Source: Litchfieldia alkalitelluris
Lineage (GTDB): Bacteria; Bacillota; Bacilli; Bacillales; Bacillaceae_L
Length of the DNA: 64,000 nt
Direction of reading: 5' to 3'
Assembly (NCBI RefSeq): GCF_002019645.1
Contig: NZ_KV917374.1
Span: 2,678,696-2,742,695, forward strand
The notes beneath the pieces are model-generated. The model was not told where the DNA came from. It was given only the letters and a program-made list of their open reading frames with translations, and made no database searches. Below, piece after piece: positions 26,016 to 35,854 of this stretch. How positions within the stretch are numbered: position 1 is the first letter of the stretch; each line of letters begins with the position of its first letter. The position numbers were made by a program, and so were the translations under genes.

Positions 26016-26878
26016 AACGGGTTGTGTTGACGGGGAGAAACAATACAATCATCAAGGGAATTAGCAGACCAATTTTAGCATAGCTATTTGGTCTCTTCAT
26101 TTACTTTAGTCTTGATTTAATGGGATTTGACCTTGAAATTAGACGCTTTTAGATTGCCGATTTATCCGATGCATAGTAATTATTATTCAATGTCCATGCC
26201 TGATAAAATATAGGTAAAGCATAAGAAGTTTGATCATTAATCGAGTGCCAAAGTTAGTTGAAATAAGGGAACATTTTCCCTTTAAACTGCAGAATATAAC
26301 TTGGTTAGGGGTAATTAAGGGGAAATTTTCCCTTAAAGCAAAGCACAATCACCCTATTTGTATGTTTTTCAAGTAAATAGCGGGAAATTTTACCTCTATT
26401 TTAGCTATTTTTAGTCCCATTCCCTAAATAAAGGAAGTTTCGAGACTGTCGATTAATAGGGTAAGCAAATTTAGTTAAGTTGAATTTCTCAAATAATAGA
26501 CCTATTTGGCTTGATTTTATGTATATTCCACCTGTTTTTACGCATTATTTGCTTTAATTTAACCAAGTTGTTCATGTTTTTAAACGAGATGGTGAGTTAA
26601 TCGACAGTCTCGTTTCTCCCCTTATTTTATCAGCCCATGCTGCTGATTCCTTTTCTTCATCTGGGTCCGAGGGTTTCCGTTTTTTATGCCCGGGTGGGAC
26701 TATGAATTAGGAATCACTTATTGAACGAACGGTTACTATTTTATAAATAAAAAAGCTCCGTAAGTTCCGAACTGTTTACTATATCAGGTGCTAATAGGGT
26801 TGTAGTTGTAAAAACATATGCTTTTCCCTTGCATTTTCTTTGTTAAATCCCACCTTCTCCCCCACAAAGGAACCCGTT
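26016..26878. mobile_element. Non-coding TIR element, copy 1 (with nested MITE)
   Basis: This 863-bp segment shares order and sequence with 44031-44723: AGCATAGCTATTTGGTCTCT, CTTGATTTAATGGGATTT, AAGTAAATAGCGGGAAATTT, TTTTATCAGCCCATGCTGCT, and TCCCCCACAAAGGAACCCG against TCCCCACAAAGGAATCCG. Terminal inverted repeats of about 24 bp start AACGGGTT and continue to GGGGAGAA. Without the nested 172-bp element it is about 690 bp, the same as copy 2. No reading frame is conserved. It looks like a non-autonomous transposon of unknown family. It fills most of the yqxK-spoIIM gap. Confidence 0.78.
26441..26612. mobile_element. Nested 172-bp MITE
   Basis: Perfect 16-bp terminal inverted repeats, CGAGACTGTCGATTAA and TTAATCGACAGTCTCG, are flanked by TTT on each side. 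The homologous site in copy 2 (about 44475) lacks it, so the empty site is known from the same window. There is no coding capacity. Confidence 0.85.
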
Positions 26879-26980
26879 TGCACAAGGCTACAGGAGTTTC
26901 ATTTAAAATCTTCTATTAAAAGTCATAGTTTCTATTTTTTTTCATAGAATCTAGTAAGAGACTGATAGGAGGAACAATGA

Positions 26981-27625
26981 ATGAATAAACAGACTCCAAT
27001 AAAAATGGCGATTGCAAATCATATCCGTGAGCATTCCTCAATTTATATGTTCATCACAGTACTTTTTTTAATGGGTGTGATTTTTGGGGCAATTGTTGTA
27101 AATAGTTTAAATTGGAACCAAAAAGAAGATCTCTATTATTACTTAAGTCAATTTTTCGGACAAGTATCAGAGGGGCAATTTGCTACATCAACAGAGATGT
27201 TTAAGCAAAGCTATCTGCATAATATAAAATCGGTAGGATTAATGTGGCTACTAGGAATATCGATTATCGGTTTACCGGTTATTTTAATTCTATTATTTCT
27301 AAAAGGTGTAGTAGTAGGATTCACGGTAGGTTTCCTGGTTAACAAAATGGGGTGGGGAGGATTTTTACTATCACTTGTATCCGTCCTTCCGCAAAACCTA
27401 TTAGTCATTCCTGCATTTATTGTAATTGGAACAATGGCGGTATCATTTTCATTAAAAATGATAAGACAACAGTTTGTAAAACGAGCAAATGAACCCATTT
27501 TACAGTTATTCACTAAATATACAATAATGATGGTTGGAATTAGTGTTATATTAGTAATAGCTTCGGGATTCGAAGCTTTTGCCTCACCTTATTTAATGAA
27601 GAACGTAATTGAAGTGCTCAAATAA
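26981..27625 (+). CDS. spoIIM: Stage II sporulation protein M
   Basis: Membrane component of the mother-cell DMP complex (SpoIID, SpoIIM, SpoIIP) that drives septal peptidoglycan remodelling and engulfment. At 214 aa it has about five hydrophobic segments (from [17 protein letters not shown] to [15 protein letters not shown]), which fits SpoIIM. AGGAGG lies 8 nt before the ATG. It stands alone before fur, as in B. subtilis, and ends in an AT-rich hairpin at about 27652-27682 (TTAAGAAA / TTTCTTAA). Confidence 0.93.
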   Translation: MNKQTPIKMAIANHIREHSSIYMFITVLFLMGVIFGAIVVNSLNWNQKEDLYYYLSQFFGQVSEGQFATSTEMFKQSYLHNIKSVGLMWLLGISIIGLPVILILLFLKGVVVGFTVGFLVNKMGWGGFLLSLVSVLPQNLLVIPAFIVIGTMAVSFSLKMIRQQFVKRANEPILQLFTKYTIMMVGISVILVIASGFEAFASPYLMKNVIEVLK

Positions 27626-27698
27626 GTGTATAATCCAAAAAAATAATAATAATTATAAATTAAGAAATATTATTTTTCTTAATTTGTAATAATTTTAT

Positions 27699-27727
27699 TT
27701 GGACAGTTCCTTTAACTTTGTTATAAT
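27699..27727 (+). promoter_or_regulatory. SigA-type promoter of fur
   Basis: TTGGAC (27699-27704), a 17-nt spacer and TATAAT (27722-27727) lie 34 nt before the fur start. Confidence 0.75.
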
Positions 27728-27760
27728 AAGATGGTAATGGCGAGGGAGGGAAATTGTTGG

Positions 27761-28231
27761 ATGGAAAATCGGATTGAACGGATCAAGAAACAGCTGCATT
27801 CATCTAGCTATAAGTTAACACCACAACGTGAAGCAACTGTTAGGGTACTTCTTGAACATGAAGAGGATCATTTGAGTGCTGAAGATGTATACCTTCTCGT
27901 TAAAGAAAAAGCGCCGGAAATAGGTTTAGCAACGGTTTATCGTACATTAGAATTATTAACGGAATTAAAAATTGTTGATAAAATTAACTTTGGAGATGGA
28001 GTATCGAGATATGACCTGCGTCAAGAAGGAGCAGCTCATTTCCATCATCACTTAGTTTGTATTGAATGTGGCGCGGTAGATGAAATTCAGGAAGATCTGC
28101 TCGGAGATGTAGAAGAAATCGTCGAGAGAGATTGGAATTTTAAAATAAAGGATCACCGTCTAACTTTCCATGGAATCTGTCATAGATGTCATGAAAAAGC
28201 TGATGCTGAACCAGAAGAAATAGAAGCGTAA
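27761..28231 (+). CDS. fur: Ferric uptake regulator Fur
   Basis: Iron-dependent repressor of iron-uptake genes. The first 130 residues are nearly identical to B. subtilis Fur: a winged helix (SSYKLTPQREATVRVLLEH), the metal-binding HFHHHLVCIECG, and two CxxC zinc pairs (CIEC, CHRC). Length is 156 aa from the ATG at 27761; 10 upstream codons in frame are excluded since homologues begin MENRI. GGGAGGG stands about 11 nt upstream, a little far but acceptable. Confidence 0.95.
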   Translation: MENRIERIKKQLHSSSYKLTPQREATVRVLLEHEEDHLSAEDVYLLVKEKAPEIGLATVYRTLELLTELKIVDKINFGDGVSRYDLRQEGAAHFHHHLVCIECGAVDEIQEDLLGDVEEIVERDWNFKIKDHRLTFHGICHRCHEKADAEPEEIEA

Positions 28232-28268
28232 TTACCTTTTCCATTGGAAGAGGTTTTATTTTATTTAT

Positions 28269-28477
28269 AGGTCTTGGTATCCATGCTAATATCATTCGCA
28301 CCATGGAGGATGAAAATGTTGTTAACATAGTTTGGAATGAGCGGAGAGCCACCTGACTCCTGCGGGATCTAGCGGTCACGTGAGACCCCGCTGGAGCCAA
28401 AAAGCGACGAGGAGGCTCACGGGCCGCACCGCGGAAAGCAGGTGGATCGCAGCGAATGCAACTCACTAACCTTAAGC
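28269..28477 (-). repeat. GC-rich dispersed repeat, full copy
   Basis: About 210 bp, in the same orientation as the copies at 19.8 and 57.7 kb. It starts AGGTCTTGGTATCCATGCTA and holds CCTGACTCCTGCGGGATCTA and GACGAGGAGGCTCACGGGCC. The right end has lost the usual TTTTCAGGG. A 108-codon frame on the minus strand is an artefact of this repeat. Confidence 0.87.
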
Positions 28478-28646
28478 CTTGGTACTAAGCAAAATTGACG
28501 CTTCCGCTTCATGAGTAAAAATTTTCGAAAGAATTCGGACAACCGTGTATAAAAACAGGTCGTTTTGGCATATCTTCTAATATAGTTCTTCTAAGAGATA
28601 AGTAATATAAGTCTCTTATAAAGTAACAATTGGAGGATATGAAATT

Positions 28647-28871
28647 ATGAGAAAAATGTTGCAAATGACTTATGATACACTCAAAATTTTTATATTATTT
28701 ACTGGCTGTACCATTTTGTTTTATTATGGAATTATGTGGATAAATCAAGAGTATGAAAATTACCATAGATACGATGAACCGCAAGGAACTGCTGTAAAAG
28801 TTTCAACGGTGGTTGAAGAAGAGTACAGTTGGTTCGATCGGTTAAAATTTTTCTACCATTATGGGGAGTAA
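28647..28871 (+). CDS. yqzK: YqzK, DUF4227 membrane protein
   Basis: A 74-aa protein with one membrane helix (about residues 12-32, [21 protein letters not shown]) and a hydrophilic tail ending [16 protein letters not shown]. It corresponds to B. subtilis YqzK (DUF4227), which also stands directly before xerD. TTGGAGG precedes the ATG. Its end abuts the xerD start region, so they are co-transcribed. Function unknown. Confidence 0.85.
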   Translation: MRKMLQMTYDTLKIFILFTGCTILFYYGIMWINQEYENYHRYDEPQGTAVKVSTVVEEEYSWFDRLKFFYHYGE

Positions 28872-28876
28872 TGAAC

Positions 28877-29767
28877 TTGGAAGATCAAATTAAAGACTTT
28901 TTGCATTATTTAATGGTTGAACGTCGATTAGCAGATAATACAATCATTTCATATGAACGAGATCTGAAGGAATATCATAAATACATAACGAAAGTGGAAA
29001 ACCTACGATCCTTCAATGACGTTTCAAGAGCGCATATTATTCATTTTTTAAAACATTTACGAGAAAACGGTAAATCAACAAATACATTAGCAAGAAACAT
29101 AGCTTCTATACGGTCATTACATCAGTTTCTGCTTCGTGAAAAAGTGACATCACAAGACCCTTCAGTTCATATTGAATCACCTCAGTTAACAAAAACACTG
29201 CCTAAAGTGCTTAGTATAAATGAGGTGGAAGCACTATTAGAGGCTCCTAAAAGCAATTCTCCCCTAGGGATACGTGATAAGGCAATGCTAGAATTACTTT
29301 ATGCAACAGGTATTCGAGTAAGTGAGCTAATTGGTTTGAATCTCCATGATGTTCACTTAACAATGGGGTTTCTTCGTTGTATAGGAAAAGGAAACAAAGA
29401 ACGTGTAATCCCGTTAGGTTCTACTGCGGCCGAAGCAATTAAAGTATATATTGAGAATGCTAGACCTAATATTTTAAGCCAGAAAAAATCAGAGGCATTA
29501 TTTTTAAATCATCATGGAAATCCAATGACAAGACAAGGTTTTTGGAAAAATCTAAAAAAGCTAGCAATGATAGCGAACATCCAAAAAGAACTTACTCCAC
29601 ACACATTGAGACATTCATTTGCGACACACCTTTTAGAAAACGGTGCAGATATTCGTGCCGTTCAAGAAATGCTAGGTCATGCTGACATCTCAACCACTCA
29701 AATCTACACCCATGTAACCAAAGCTAGAATAAAGGATGTTTACAAACAATTTCATCCTAGAGCGTAA
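28877..29767 (+). CDS. xerD: Site-specific tyrosine recombinase XerD (RipX)
   Basis: Acts with XerC/CodV at dif to resolve chromosome dimers. The N-terminal SAM-like domain starts [14 protein letters not shown]. The catalytic residues are R147 (ATGIRVSEL), H242/R245 (HTLRH), H268 (GHADI) and Y277 (QIYTHV). The TTG at 28877 is preferred because GGGGAG is 8 nt upstream; an ATG at 28871 would be too close. From the TTG the length is 296 aa, equal to B. subtilis RipX. Confidence 0.95.
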   Translation: MEDQIKDFLHYLMVERRLADNTIISYERDLKEYHKYITKVENLRSFNDVSRAHIIHFLKHLRENGKSTNTLARNIASIRSLHQFLLREKVTSQDPSVHIESPQLTKTLPKVLSINEVEALLEAPKSNSPLGIRDKAMLELLYATGIRVSELIGLNLHDVHLTMGFLRCIGKGNKERVIPLGSTAAEAIKVYIENARPNILSQKKSEALFLNHHGNPMTRQGFWKNLKKLAMIANIQKELTPHTLRHSFATHLLENGADIRAVQEMLGHADISTTQIYTHVTKARIKDVYKQFHPRA

Positions 29768-29783
29768 TGAACGGCTTATAAAA

Positions 29784-29823
29784 TTAAGATTACGGGATGA
29801 AACAAAGCTCGTAATCTTTTTTC
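29784..29823 (+). terminator. Terminator of yqzK-xerD
   Basis: AAGATTACG pairs with CGTAATCTT across a loop, followed by TTTTTTC. Confidence 0.82.
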
Positions 29824-30205
29824 TTTTGTGATCACCAGCTATTGAATCCTACCTATAGAATGATAAGGTTTATTAAAGAGAGACCTATAAACTCTGAGTA
29901 TACGAACATACAAAAGAAAGGATATGTGCACTTTGCATGGAATGAGGGAGAAGGGAATGGAATGCAGCAAATGAAACTCTTTCAGCCCAAGTGTTTTTTT
30001 TAGGATAACTACTATATTTTTTTACCTTTTCACAGAAATTCTACTTGCAATAAGAGACTATCAAATTTATACTCAGGTTGTCAGACTTCTGACAAGTGAA
30101 AAAGTGTGGGTTAGTAACCTTATATGAGGGGAATATAATAAAAAGGTAAAGCCTCAGGCAAGAATACATAAAAAAACATCTAAGAATATAAAAAAGGAGG
30201 AAGCA
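29824..30205. other. Intergenic region before drm, with an 18-bp palindrome
   Basis: This 380-bp gap holds no convincing gene. TTGTCAGA-CT-TCTGACAA at 30078-30095 is a perfect inverted repeat with a 2-bp centre and looks like an operator. A TATAAT at 30134-30139 has no good -35. A 25-codon frame near 29932 exists but has little support. Confidence 0.45.
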
Positions 30206-31399
30206 ATGATGTCAACGCATACATATAAACGAGTATTTTTAATAGTAATGGATTCAGTTGGAATTGGTGAAGCACCTGACGCTGAGAAGTTTGGTGATGT
30301 TGGATCTGACACCCTAGGCCATATTGCTGACCATGTAAAGGGCTTGAAGATGCCTTCCATGGAAAAGTTAGGGCTAGGCAATATCAAAGAAGTACAAGGA
30401 ATTGCTAAAGTGGATGCTCCATTGGCCTACTATTCAAAAATGGAAGAAGCATCAAATGGAAAAGATACAATGACAGGTCATTGGGAGTTGATGGGCCTTT
30501 ATATCGATACTCCATTCCGTGTTTTCCCTAATGGTTTTCCAGATGAATTATTGAATGAGTTAAAGGAAAGAACAGGAAGAGAGATTATCGGTAATAAGCC
30601 TGCTTCTGGAACCGAAATATTAGATGAACTTGGGAAAGAACATATGGAATCAGGCGCTTTAATTGTGTACACATCTGCAGACTCTGTATTACAAATTGCT
30701 GCACATGAAGAAATTGTGCCACTTGAGGAGTTATACAAAATTTGTGAAATTGCCCGTGAGTTAACATTGAATGAGAAATATATGGTCGGACGTATTATTG
30801 CACGACCATTTGTAGGTACACCTGATAAGTTTGAGAGAACGGCAAATCGTCATGATTATGCGTTAAAACCATTTGATCGTACAGTCATGAATGAATTAGC
30901 AGATTCAAAGTATGATGTGATTTCAATTGGGAAAATTGCAGACATATATGATGGAGAGGGCGTCACAAAGGCGCTACGTACGAAGTCAAATATGGATGGT
31001 ATGGATAAATTAGTAGAAACCTTACATATGAATTTTACAGGTTTAAGCTTTTTGAATTTAGTTGATTTTGATGCACTTTTTGGTCATCGTCGAGATCCGG
31101 AAGGGTATGGACAAGCGCTTGAAGAATTTGATGCAAGGCTACCTGAAGTGTTCGAACTATTACAAGAAGATGACTTGTTAATCATTACAGCTGACCATGG
31201 AAATGACCCAACATACCCAGGCACGGATCATACAAGAGAATTTGTACCATTACTAGCATATAGTCCTAGTATGACAGCAGGAAAAGAATTTCCTGTGCGC
31301 AAAACATTTGCAGATGTTGGAGCGACAATCGCTGAGAATTTTCATGTAGCATTACCTAAATATGGAGAAAGCTTTCTTTCAAACTTAAGGGGGAAATAA
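30206..31399 (+). CDS. drm: Phosphopentomutase
   Basis: Interconverts ribose/deoxyribose 1- and 5-phosphate, linking nucleoside breakdown to the pentose pathway. It belongs to the alkaline-phosphatase superfamily: metal site [23 protein letters not shown], catalytic threonine region [14 protein letters not shown], and [19 protein letters not shown]. Length is 397 aa. AAGGAGG precedes two adjacent ATGs at 30206 and 30209; either could be used (5- or 8-nt spacing). It is the first gene of drm-punA-pdp. Confidence 0.96.
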   Translation: MMSTHTYKRVFLIVMDSVGIGEAPDAEKFGDVGSDTLGHIADHVKGLKMPSMEKLGLGNIKEVQGIAKVDAPLAYYSKMEEASNGKDTMTGHWELMGLYIDTPFRVFPNGFPDELLNELKERTGREIIGNKPASGTEILDELGKEHMESGALIVYTSADSVLQIAAHEEIVPLEELYKICEIARELTLNEKYMVGRIIARPFVGTPDKFERTANRHDYALKPFDRTVMNELADSKYDVISIGKIADIYDGEGVTKALRTKSNMDGMDKLVETLHMNFTGLSFLNLVDFDALFGHRRDPEGYGQALEEFDARLPEVFELLQEDDLLIITADHGNDPTYPGTDHTREFVPLLAYSPSMTAGKEFPVRKTFADVGATIAENFHVALPKYGESFLSNLRGK

Positions 31400-31402
31400 A
31401 AA

Positions 31403-32221
31403 ATGGTGAATAAACAAGCAATTAATACTTCAGCGGAGTTTTTAAAAAATAAGTTTTCAACAGCACCTGAAATAGGATTAATATTAGGGTCAGGCTTAGG
31501 TGTACTAGCTGACGAAATTGAAAATGCAATTAAAATTCCTTATTCAGACATTCCTGAATTTCCTGTATCAACGGTTGAGGGACATGCAGGTCAGCTAGTT
31601 TATGGAACGTTAAGAGGGAAAACAGTTTTAGCTATGCAAGGTAGATTCCATTTTTATGAAGGATATAGCTTAGAAAAGGTTACTTTCCCAATTCGAGTGA
31701 TGAAGCAACTTGGGGTTTCAACATTGATTGTTACTAATGCAGCTGGTGGGGTAAATGAATCGTTTGAGGCTGGCGATTTAATGCTTATTTCTGACCATAT
31801 TAATAATATGGGGACAAATCCGTTACTCGGCGAAAACGATAAAGACTTAGGGGTTCGTTTTCCTGATATGTCAGAAGCATATTCAAAAGAATTAAGAAAG
31901 TTAGCTCGATCGGTTGCTGAAAAATTAAATATCAATATTAAAGAAGGAATTTATGTTGGTAACACAGGACCAAGCTATGAAACACCAGCTGAAGTAAGAA
32001 TGCTTCGTGTTCTTGGCGGTGACGCGGTCGGAATGTCTACTGTTCCAGAGGTAATTGTTGCTCGTCATTCAGGACTAAAAGTTCTAGGGATTTCTTGTAT
32101 TTCTAACATGGCTGCAGGAATTTTAGACCAACCTTTAACACATGATGAGGTTATCGAAACAACTGAAAAAGTGAAAGCAAACTTCTTAGCATTTGTTAAA
32201 GAGATTGTTAATCGAATTTAA
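31403..32221 (+). CDS. punA: Purine-nucleoside phosphorylase
   Basis: Splits guanosine and inosine type nucleosides with phosphate. Trimeric PNP family: ILGSGLGVLADEI, EGHAGQLVYG, MQGRFHFYEGY, VTNAAGG, NTGPSYETPAEVRM and the substrate asparagine in SNMAAG. Length is 272 aa. It lies 3 nt after drm, with AAGGGGG before the ATG. It supplies the ribose 1-phosphate used by Drm. Confidence 0.95.
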   Translation: MVNKQAINTSAEFLKNKFSTAPEIGLILGSGLGVLADEIENAIKIPYSDIPEFPVSTVEGHAGQLVYGTLRGKTVLAMQGRFHFYEGYSLEKVTFPIRVMKQLGVSTLIVTNAAGGVNESFEAGDLMLISDHINNMGTNPLLGENDKDLGVRFPDMSEAYSKELRKLARSVAEKLNINIKEGIYVGNTGPSYETPAEVRMLRVLGGDAVGMSTVPEVIVARHSGLKVLGISCISNMAAGILDQPLTHDEVIETTEKVKANFLAFVKEIVNRI

Positions 32222-32263
32222 ATTAAATATACCCAAATTGCTTAAAGGGAATAGGTGAATAAT

Positions 32264-33565
32264 ATGAGAATGGTCGATTTAATTGAGAAAAAAAGAGATG
32301 GGCAACCTCTTACAAAAGAAGAAATCTCCTTTATTATTGATGGCTATACAAAAGGGGAAATTCCAGATTACCAAATAAGTGCTTTTACGATGGCTGTGTT
32401 CTTTCAAGGAATGACAGCACAAGAGCGCGCGGATTTAACGATGGCTATGGTTCATTCGGGAGAGACCATTGACTTATCAGAAATAGAAGGTATTAAGGTG
32501 GATAAACATAGTACTGGTGGTGTTGGTGATACAACAACACTTGTTCTTGCTCCGCTTGTTGCATCGGTTGGTGTTCCTGTTGCTAAAATGTCAGGACGTG
32601 GATTGGGTCATACAGGAGGCACCGTAGATAAACTCGAATCGGTTCCAGGTTTTCATGTGGAAATCACAAATGAAGTATTCATCCACTTAGTAAATAAAAA
32701 TAAAGTGGCTGTTATTGGTCAAAGTGGTAACTTAACGCCTGCTGATAAGAAACTTTATTCATTAAGAGATGTAACAGCAACAGTCAACAGTATTCCGTTG
32801 ATTGCGAGTTCAATCATGAGTAAAAAAATTGCAGCTGGAGCTGATGCAATTGTCCTTGATGTAAAAACGGGTGCTGGTGCCTTCATGAAGGATTTGGAAG
32901 ATGCGAAGGAATTAGCGAAGGCTATGGTTAGTATTGGCAATAATGTTGGTAGACAAACGATCGCAGTTATTACTGATATGAGTCAACCACTTGGATATGC
33001 GATTGGTAATTCCCTAGAAGTTCAAGAGGCAATTGACACATTAAAAGGGGAAGGCCCAAGTGATCTTGAGGAGCTATGTTTAACCTTAGGGAGCCAAATG
33101 GTTTATTTAGCAAAGAAAGCAGATTCATTAGACCAAGCAAAATCGCTTTTAATAGAATCTATAAAAAGTGGTAAAGCTCTTGAAACACTCAAAATATTTT
33201 TAAGTGCTCAAGGTGGAGATGCTTCTGTTGTTGATGATTATTCAAAACTTCCACAAGCAGCACATACATTTGAGCTTGAGGCTAAGGAAGAAGGATATGT
33301 TTCTGAAATGATAGCTGACGGAATTGGTACTGCAGCTATGCTACTCGGTGCTGGGAGAGCAACAAAGGATTCAGTCATTGATTTATCCGTAGGACTTTTA
33401 CTTAGGAAGAAAATCGGTGAAAAAGTACAAAAAGGCGATAGCTTAGTTACTCTTTTTAGCAATCAAGAAGATGTTGAAGAAGTGAAAGAGAAGTTATATC
33501 AAAGTATTAAAATTTCTCCTGAGATCGTTGAAAGTCCAAAGCTTGTCCTTGATAAGATTGAATAG
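32264..33565 (+). CDS. pdp: Pyrimidine-nucleoside phosphorylase
   Basis: Splits uridine, thymidine and deoxyuridine with phosphate. The phosphate-binding loop [13 protein letters not shown] and the family signature [17 protein letters not shown] are exact, and the C-terminal lipoyl-like domain is present. Length is 433 aa. I start at ATG 32264 ([10 protein letters not shown], as homologues), behind ATAGGTG, not at the GTG at 32255. In B. subtilis pdp lies in the dra-nupC operon; here it completes a salvage operon with drm and punA. Confidence 0.95.
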   Translation: MRMVDLIEKKRDGQPLTKEEISFIIDGYTKGEIPDYQISAFTMAVFFQGMTAQERADLTMAMVHSGETIDLSEIEGIKVDKHSTGGVGDTTTLVLAPLVASVGVPVAKMSGRGLGHTGGTVDKLESVPGFHVEITNEVFIHLVNKNKVAVIGQSGNLTPADKKLYSLRDVTATVNSIPLIASSIMSKKIAAGADAIVLDVKTGAGAFMKDLEDAKELAKAMVSIGNNVGRQTIAVITDMSQPLGYAIGNSLEVQEAIDTLKGEGPSDLEELCLTLGSQMVYLAKKADSLDQAKSLLIESIKSGKALETLKIFLSAQGGDASVVDDYSKLPQAAHTFELEAKEEGYVSEMIADGIGTAAMLLGAGRATKDSVIDLSVGLLLRKKIGEKVQKGDSLVTLFSNQEDVEEVKEKLYQSIKISPEIVESPKLVLDKIE

Positions 33566-33588
33566 ATGAATAAGTAAAAAGTCAGTCA

Positions 33589-33645
33589 GACTGCATCCTA
33601 ATTATTAGAGACCATCTAAAAATTAGTGATGCAGTTTTTTTTTAT
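33589..33645 (+). terminator. Terminator of drm-punA-pdp
   Basis: ACTGCATC...CTAAT pairs with ATTAG...GATGCAGT, followed by nine T residues. Confidence 0.82.
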
Positions 33646-33691
33646 CACTTTGAGACAAAAAATATTATGCCAAAATCGACCAATATTTTTT

Positions 33692-33720
33692 GTATATAAT
33701 TGTTTGAATTGGGAAAAATG
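33692..33720 (+). promoter_or_regulatory. Candidate forespore (SigF/SigG) promoter of dacF
   Basis: GTATA at 33692-33696 and GGGAAAAATG at 33711-33720 are 14 nt apart. The second part fits the SigF -10 pattern GGnnAnAnTR exactly. In B. subtilis dacF is forespore-expressed and reads through into spoIIA. Confidence 0.65.
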
Positions 33721-33748
33721 GGATGTATATAAGAATGGAGGTTTGGAG

Positions 33749-34909
33749 ATGAAGCGTTTTTTCTTTAGTTTAATAATTATATCAATGATCGTATCAATCA
33801 GTTCCCCGGCATTTGCTGAAGAATCATCTGTTAATCTAGCTGAGAATGCTAGATCAGCGGTCATTATTGAAAGAGATACAGGTACAGTTCTCTATGATAA
33901 AAATAGTCATGAAAAGCTTCCACCTGCAAGTATGACCAAAATTATGACGATGCTCCTAATCATGGAAGCAATTGATACTGGAAGTCTTTCTTTAGATGAG
34001 AAGGTAAGAACAAGTGAGCATGCAGCGTCAATGGGTGGATCACAAATATTCCTTGAAGCTGGGGAGGAAATGACTGTCGATGAAATGTTAAGAGGAATTG
34101 CAATTGCATCTGGAAATGATGCTTCTGTTGCTATGGCGGAGAGAATTGCAGGGTCTGAAGAAGCATTCGTTGAAAAGATGAATAAAAAGGTAAAAGATCT
34201 GGGATTAGAAAATACATTATTTCAAAACCCAACAGGATTACCTGCAGATGAACACTATAGTACAGCCTACGATATGGCAATTATGGCCAAAGAACTACTT
34301 AAATATGAAATGATTACTAAGTACACAGGGAAATATGAAGACTACTTAAGGGAAAATACAGAAAAAAAATTCTGGTTAGTTAATACGAATCGACTTGTTA
34401 AGTTTTATCCTGGTGTTGATGGCTTAAAGACTGGGTTTACAAGTGAAGCTAAATATTGTTTAACTGCAACCGCTGAAAAAGATGGGATGCGTTTAATTAC
34501 GGTGGTAATGGGTGCGCCAACACCAAAGGACCGCAATGCTCAAATTACAAAAATGTTAGATTATGGATTTAGTCAATTTAAAACACATCCAATGTATGAA
34601 AGAAATGAAGTAGTTTCAAATGTTAAGGTTGGAAAAGGGAGTAAAAAGTCAGTCGATTTAGTCACTTCTGAGCCAATCTCTATTTTAACAAAAAAAGGCG
34701 AAGCAATTGATGATGTTCAAAAGGAATTTGTTATAAACAAGGATGTTCATGCACCTATTAAAAAAGGGGACGTTCTTGGTAAATTAGTGTTGAAAAAGGA
34801 AAATGAAGTGTTAAGCGAAAGTGCTTTAGTAGCAAAAGAAGACATTACTGAAGCAAGCTGGTGGAAATTATTTAAAAGAACTATTGGAACATTTACAAAA
34901 TCTTCTTAA
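33749..34909 (+). CDS. dacF: D-alanyl-D-alanine carboxypeptidase DacF
   Basis: Low-molecular-weight penicillin-binding protein that trims peptide cross-linking in spore peptidoglycan. A signal peptide (FFFSLIIISMIVSISSPAFA) leads to the catalytic SMTK (S61, K64), SGN in ASGNDAS and KTG in LKTGFTS. A C-terminal beta-domain ends with a short amphipathic anchor (WWKLFKRTIGTF). Length is 386 aa. The ATG at 33749 follows TGGAGG; 41 upstream codons are excluded. It precedes spoIIAA as in B. subtilis. Confidence 0.94.
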   Translation: MKRFFFSLIIISMIVSISSPAFAEESSVNLAENARSAVIIERDTGTVLYDKNSHEKLPPASMTKIMTMLLIMEAIDTGSLSLDEKVRTSEHAASMGGSQIFLEAGEEMTVDEMLRGIAIASGNDASVAMAERIAGSEEAFVEKMNKKVKDLGLENTLFQNPTGLPADEHYSTAYDMAIMAKELLKYEMITKYTGKYEDYLRENTEKKFWLVNTNRLVKFYPGVDGLKTGFTSEAKYCLTATAEKDGMRLITVVMGAPTPKDRNAQITKMLDYGFSQFKTHPMYERNEVVSNVKVGKGSKKSVDLVTSEPISILTKKGEAIDDVQKEFVINKDVHAPIKKGDVLGKLVLKKENEVLSESALVAKEDITEASWWKLFKRTIGTFTKSS

Positions 34910-34954
34910 CCTATAAATTTATTCAAATTACTTAATGAGAAGTTTAACTAGTTT

Positions 34955-34961
34955 TGACGAA
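34955..34961 (+). promoter_or_regulatory. Candidate Spo0A box before spoIIAA
   Basis: TGACGAA matches the 0A-box TGNCGAA exactly and lies 85 nt before spoIIAA. The B. subtilis spoIIA operon is activated by Spo0A~P with SigH. A seven-base match alone is weak; position makes it plausible. I could not settle on a SigH promoter. Confidence 0.5.
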
Positions 34962-35046
34962 TGAACACTAGTTTTGTCACGAAGAAGGAATCTAACAGGT
35001 GCATATAGAAAAACTCATTATACGGAAAACCAAGGAGGAAAGTATA

Positions 35047-35397
35047 GTGAGTCTTGCAATAGAACTAGAAGTAAAACATACAGTGTTATGCATTCGTCTT
35101 ACTGGTGAACTAGATCATCATACAGCAGAAGAATTGCGTCTAAAAGTAACAAATGTACTTGAGAGTAGAGAGATAAACCATATTTTATTAAATTTAGAGA
35201 ATTTATCGTTTATGGATAGCTCAGGTCTTGGTGTTATTCTTGGAAGATATAAGCAAGTGAAAAATAATGGTGGTGAAATGGTTGTTTGTTCCATTTCTCC
35301 AGCAGTCAAACGATTATTCGATATGTCAGGTTTATTTAAGATTATCCGCTTAGAAACAGATGAAGATTACGCGTTGCGTTCATTGGGGGTGGCATAA
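35047..35397 (+). CDS. spoIIAA: Anti-sigma F factor antagonist
   Basis: STAS-domain protein that releases SigF by binding SpoIIAB when unphosphorylated. The phosphorylation site is S58 in [21 protein letters not shown] and the C-terminal [12 protein letters not shown] match B. subtilis closely. Length is 116 aa. The GTG at 35047 has AAGGAGG 8 nt upstream; 16 further codons upstream contain that site and are excluded. First of three coupled genes. Confidence 0.96.
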   Translation: MSLAIELEVKHTVLCIRLTGELDHHTAEELRLKVTNVLESREINHILLNLENLSFMDSSGLGVILGRYKQVKNNGGEMVVCSISPAVKRLFDMSGLFKIIRLETDEDYALRSLGVA

Positions 35398-35398
35398 C

Positions 35399-35842
35399 AT
35401 GAGAAATGAGATGCATCTTCAATTTTCAGCACTTAGTCAAAATGAGTCGTTCGCGCGCGTGACTGTTGCTGCATTCATCTCACAGCTTGATCCAACATTA
35501 GATGAACTAACAGAAATTAAAACAGTTGTATCTGAAGCAGTTACAAATTCGATTATTCATGGTTATGATAATAACCCAAGTGGTGTTATCTATATCTCAT
35601 GCACACTTGAAGAAGACGGATTAATAACTCTAACAGTAAAAGATGAAGGGATTGGAATCCCAAACCTTGATGAAGCACGTCAGCCGTTATTTACGACGAA
35701 ACCTGAATTAGAGCGTTCAGGGATGGGCTTTACAATCATGGAAAACTTTATGGATGAGGTTGAAATCTTAACTTCCGAGTCTAATGGAACAATTATTCAT
35801 CTTAAAAAGCATTTGTCGAAAAGCAAAGCGCTATGCAATTAA
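35399..35842 (+). CDS. spoIIAB: Anti-sigma F factor / serine kinase
   Basis: GHKL-fold kinase that holds SigF inactive and phosphorylates SpoIIAA. The ATP-binding boxes are [11 protein letters not shown] (N box), [10 protein letters not shown] (G1) and [10 protein letters not shown] (G2). Length is 147 aa. The ATG is 1 nt past the spoIIAA stop codon, with GGGGGTGG upstream, so translation is coupled. Confidence 0.97.
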   Translation: MRNEMHLQFSALSQNESFARVTVAAFISQLDPTLDELTEIKTVVSEAVTNSIIHGYDNNPSGVIYISCTLEEDGLITLTVKDEGIGIPNLDEARQPLFTTKPELERSGMGFTIMENFMDEVEILTSESNGTIIHLKKHLSKSKALCN

Positions 35843-35854
35843 GGAGACTAGCCT

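Noticed and set aside
28140-28466. 108-codon minus-strand frame over the end of fur
   Set aside because: It consists of the GC-rich dispersed repeat plus antisense of fur; the repeat's GC content removes stop codons.
29900-29915. TATACGAACATAC resembling a PurR or SOS box before drm
   Set aside because: It misses key bases of both consensus sites, stands alone, and is about 300 bp from the gene.
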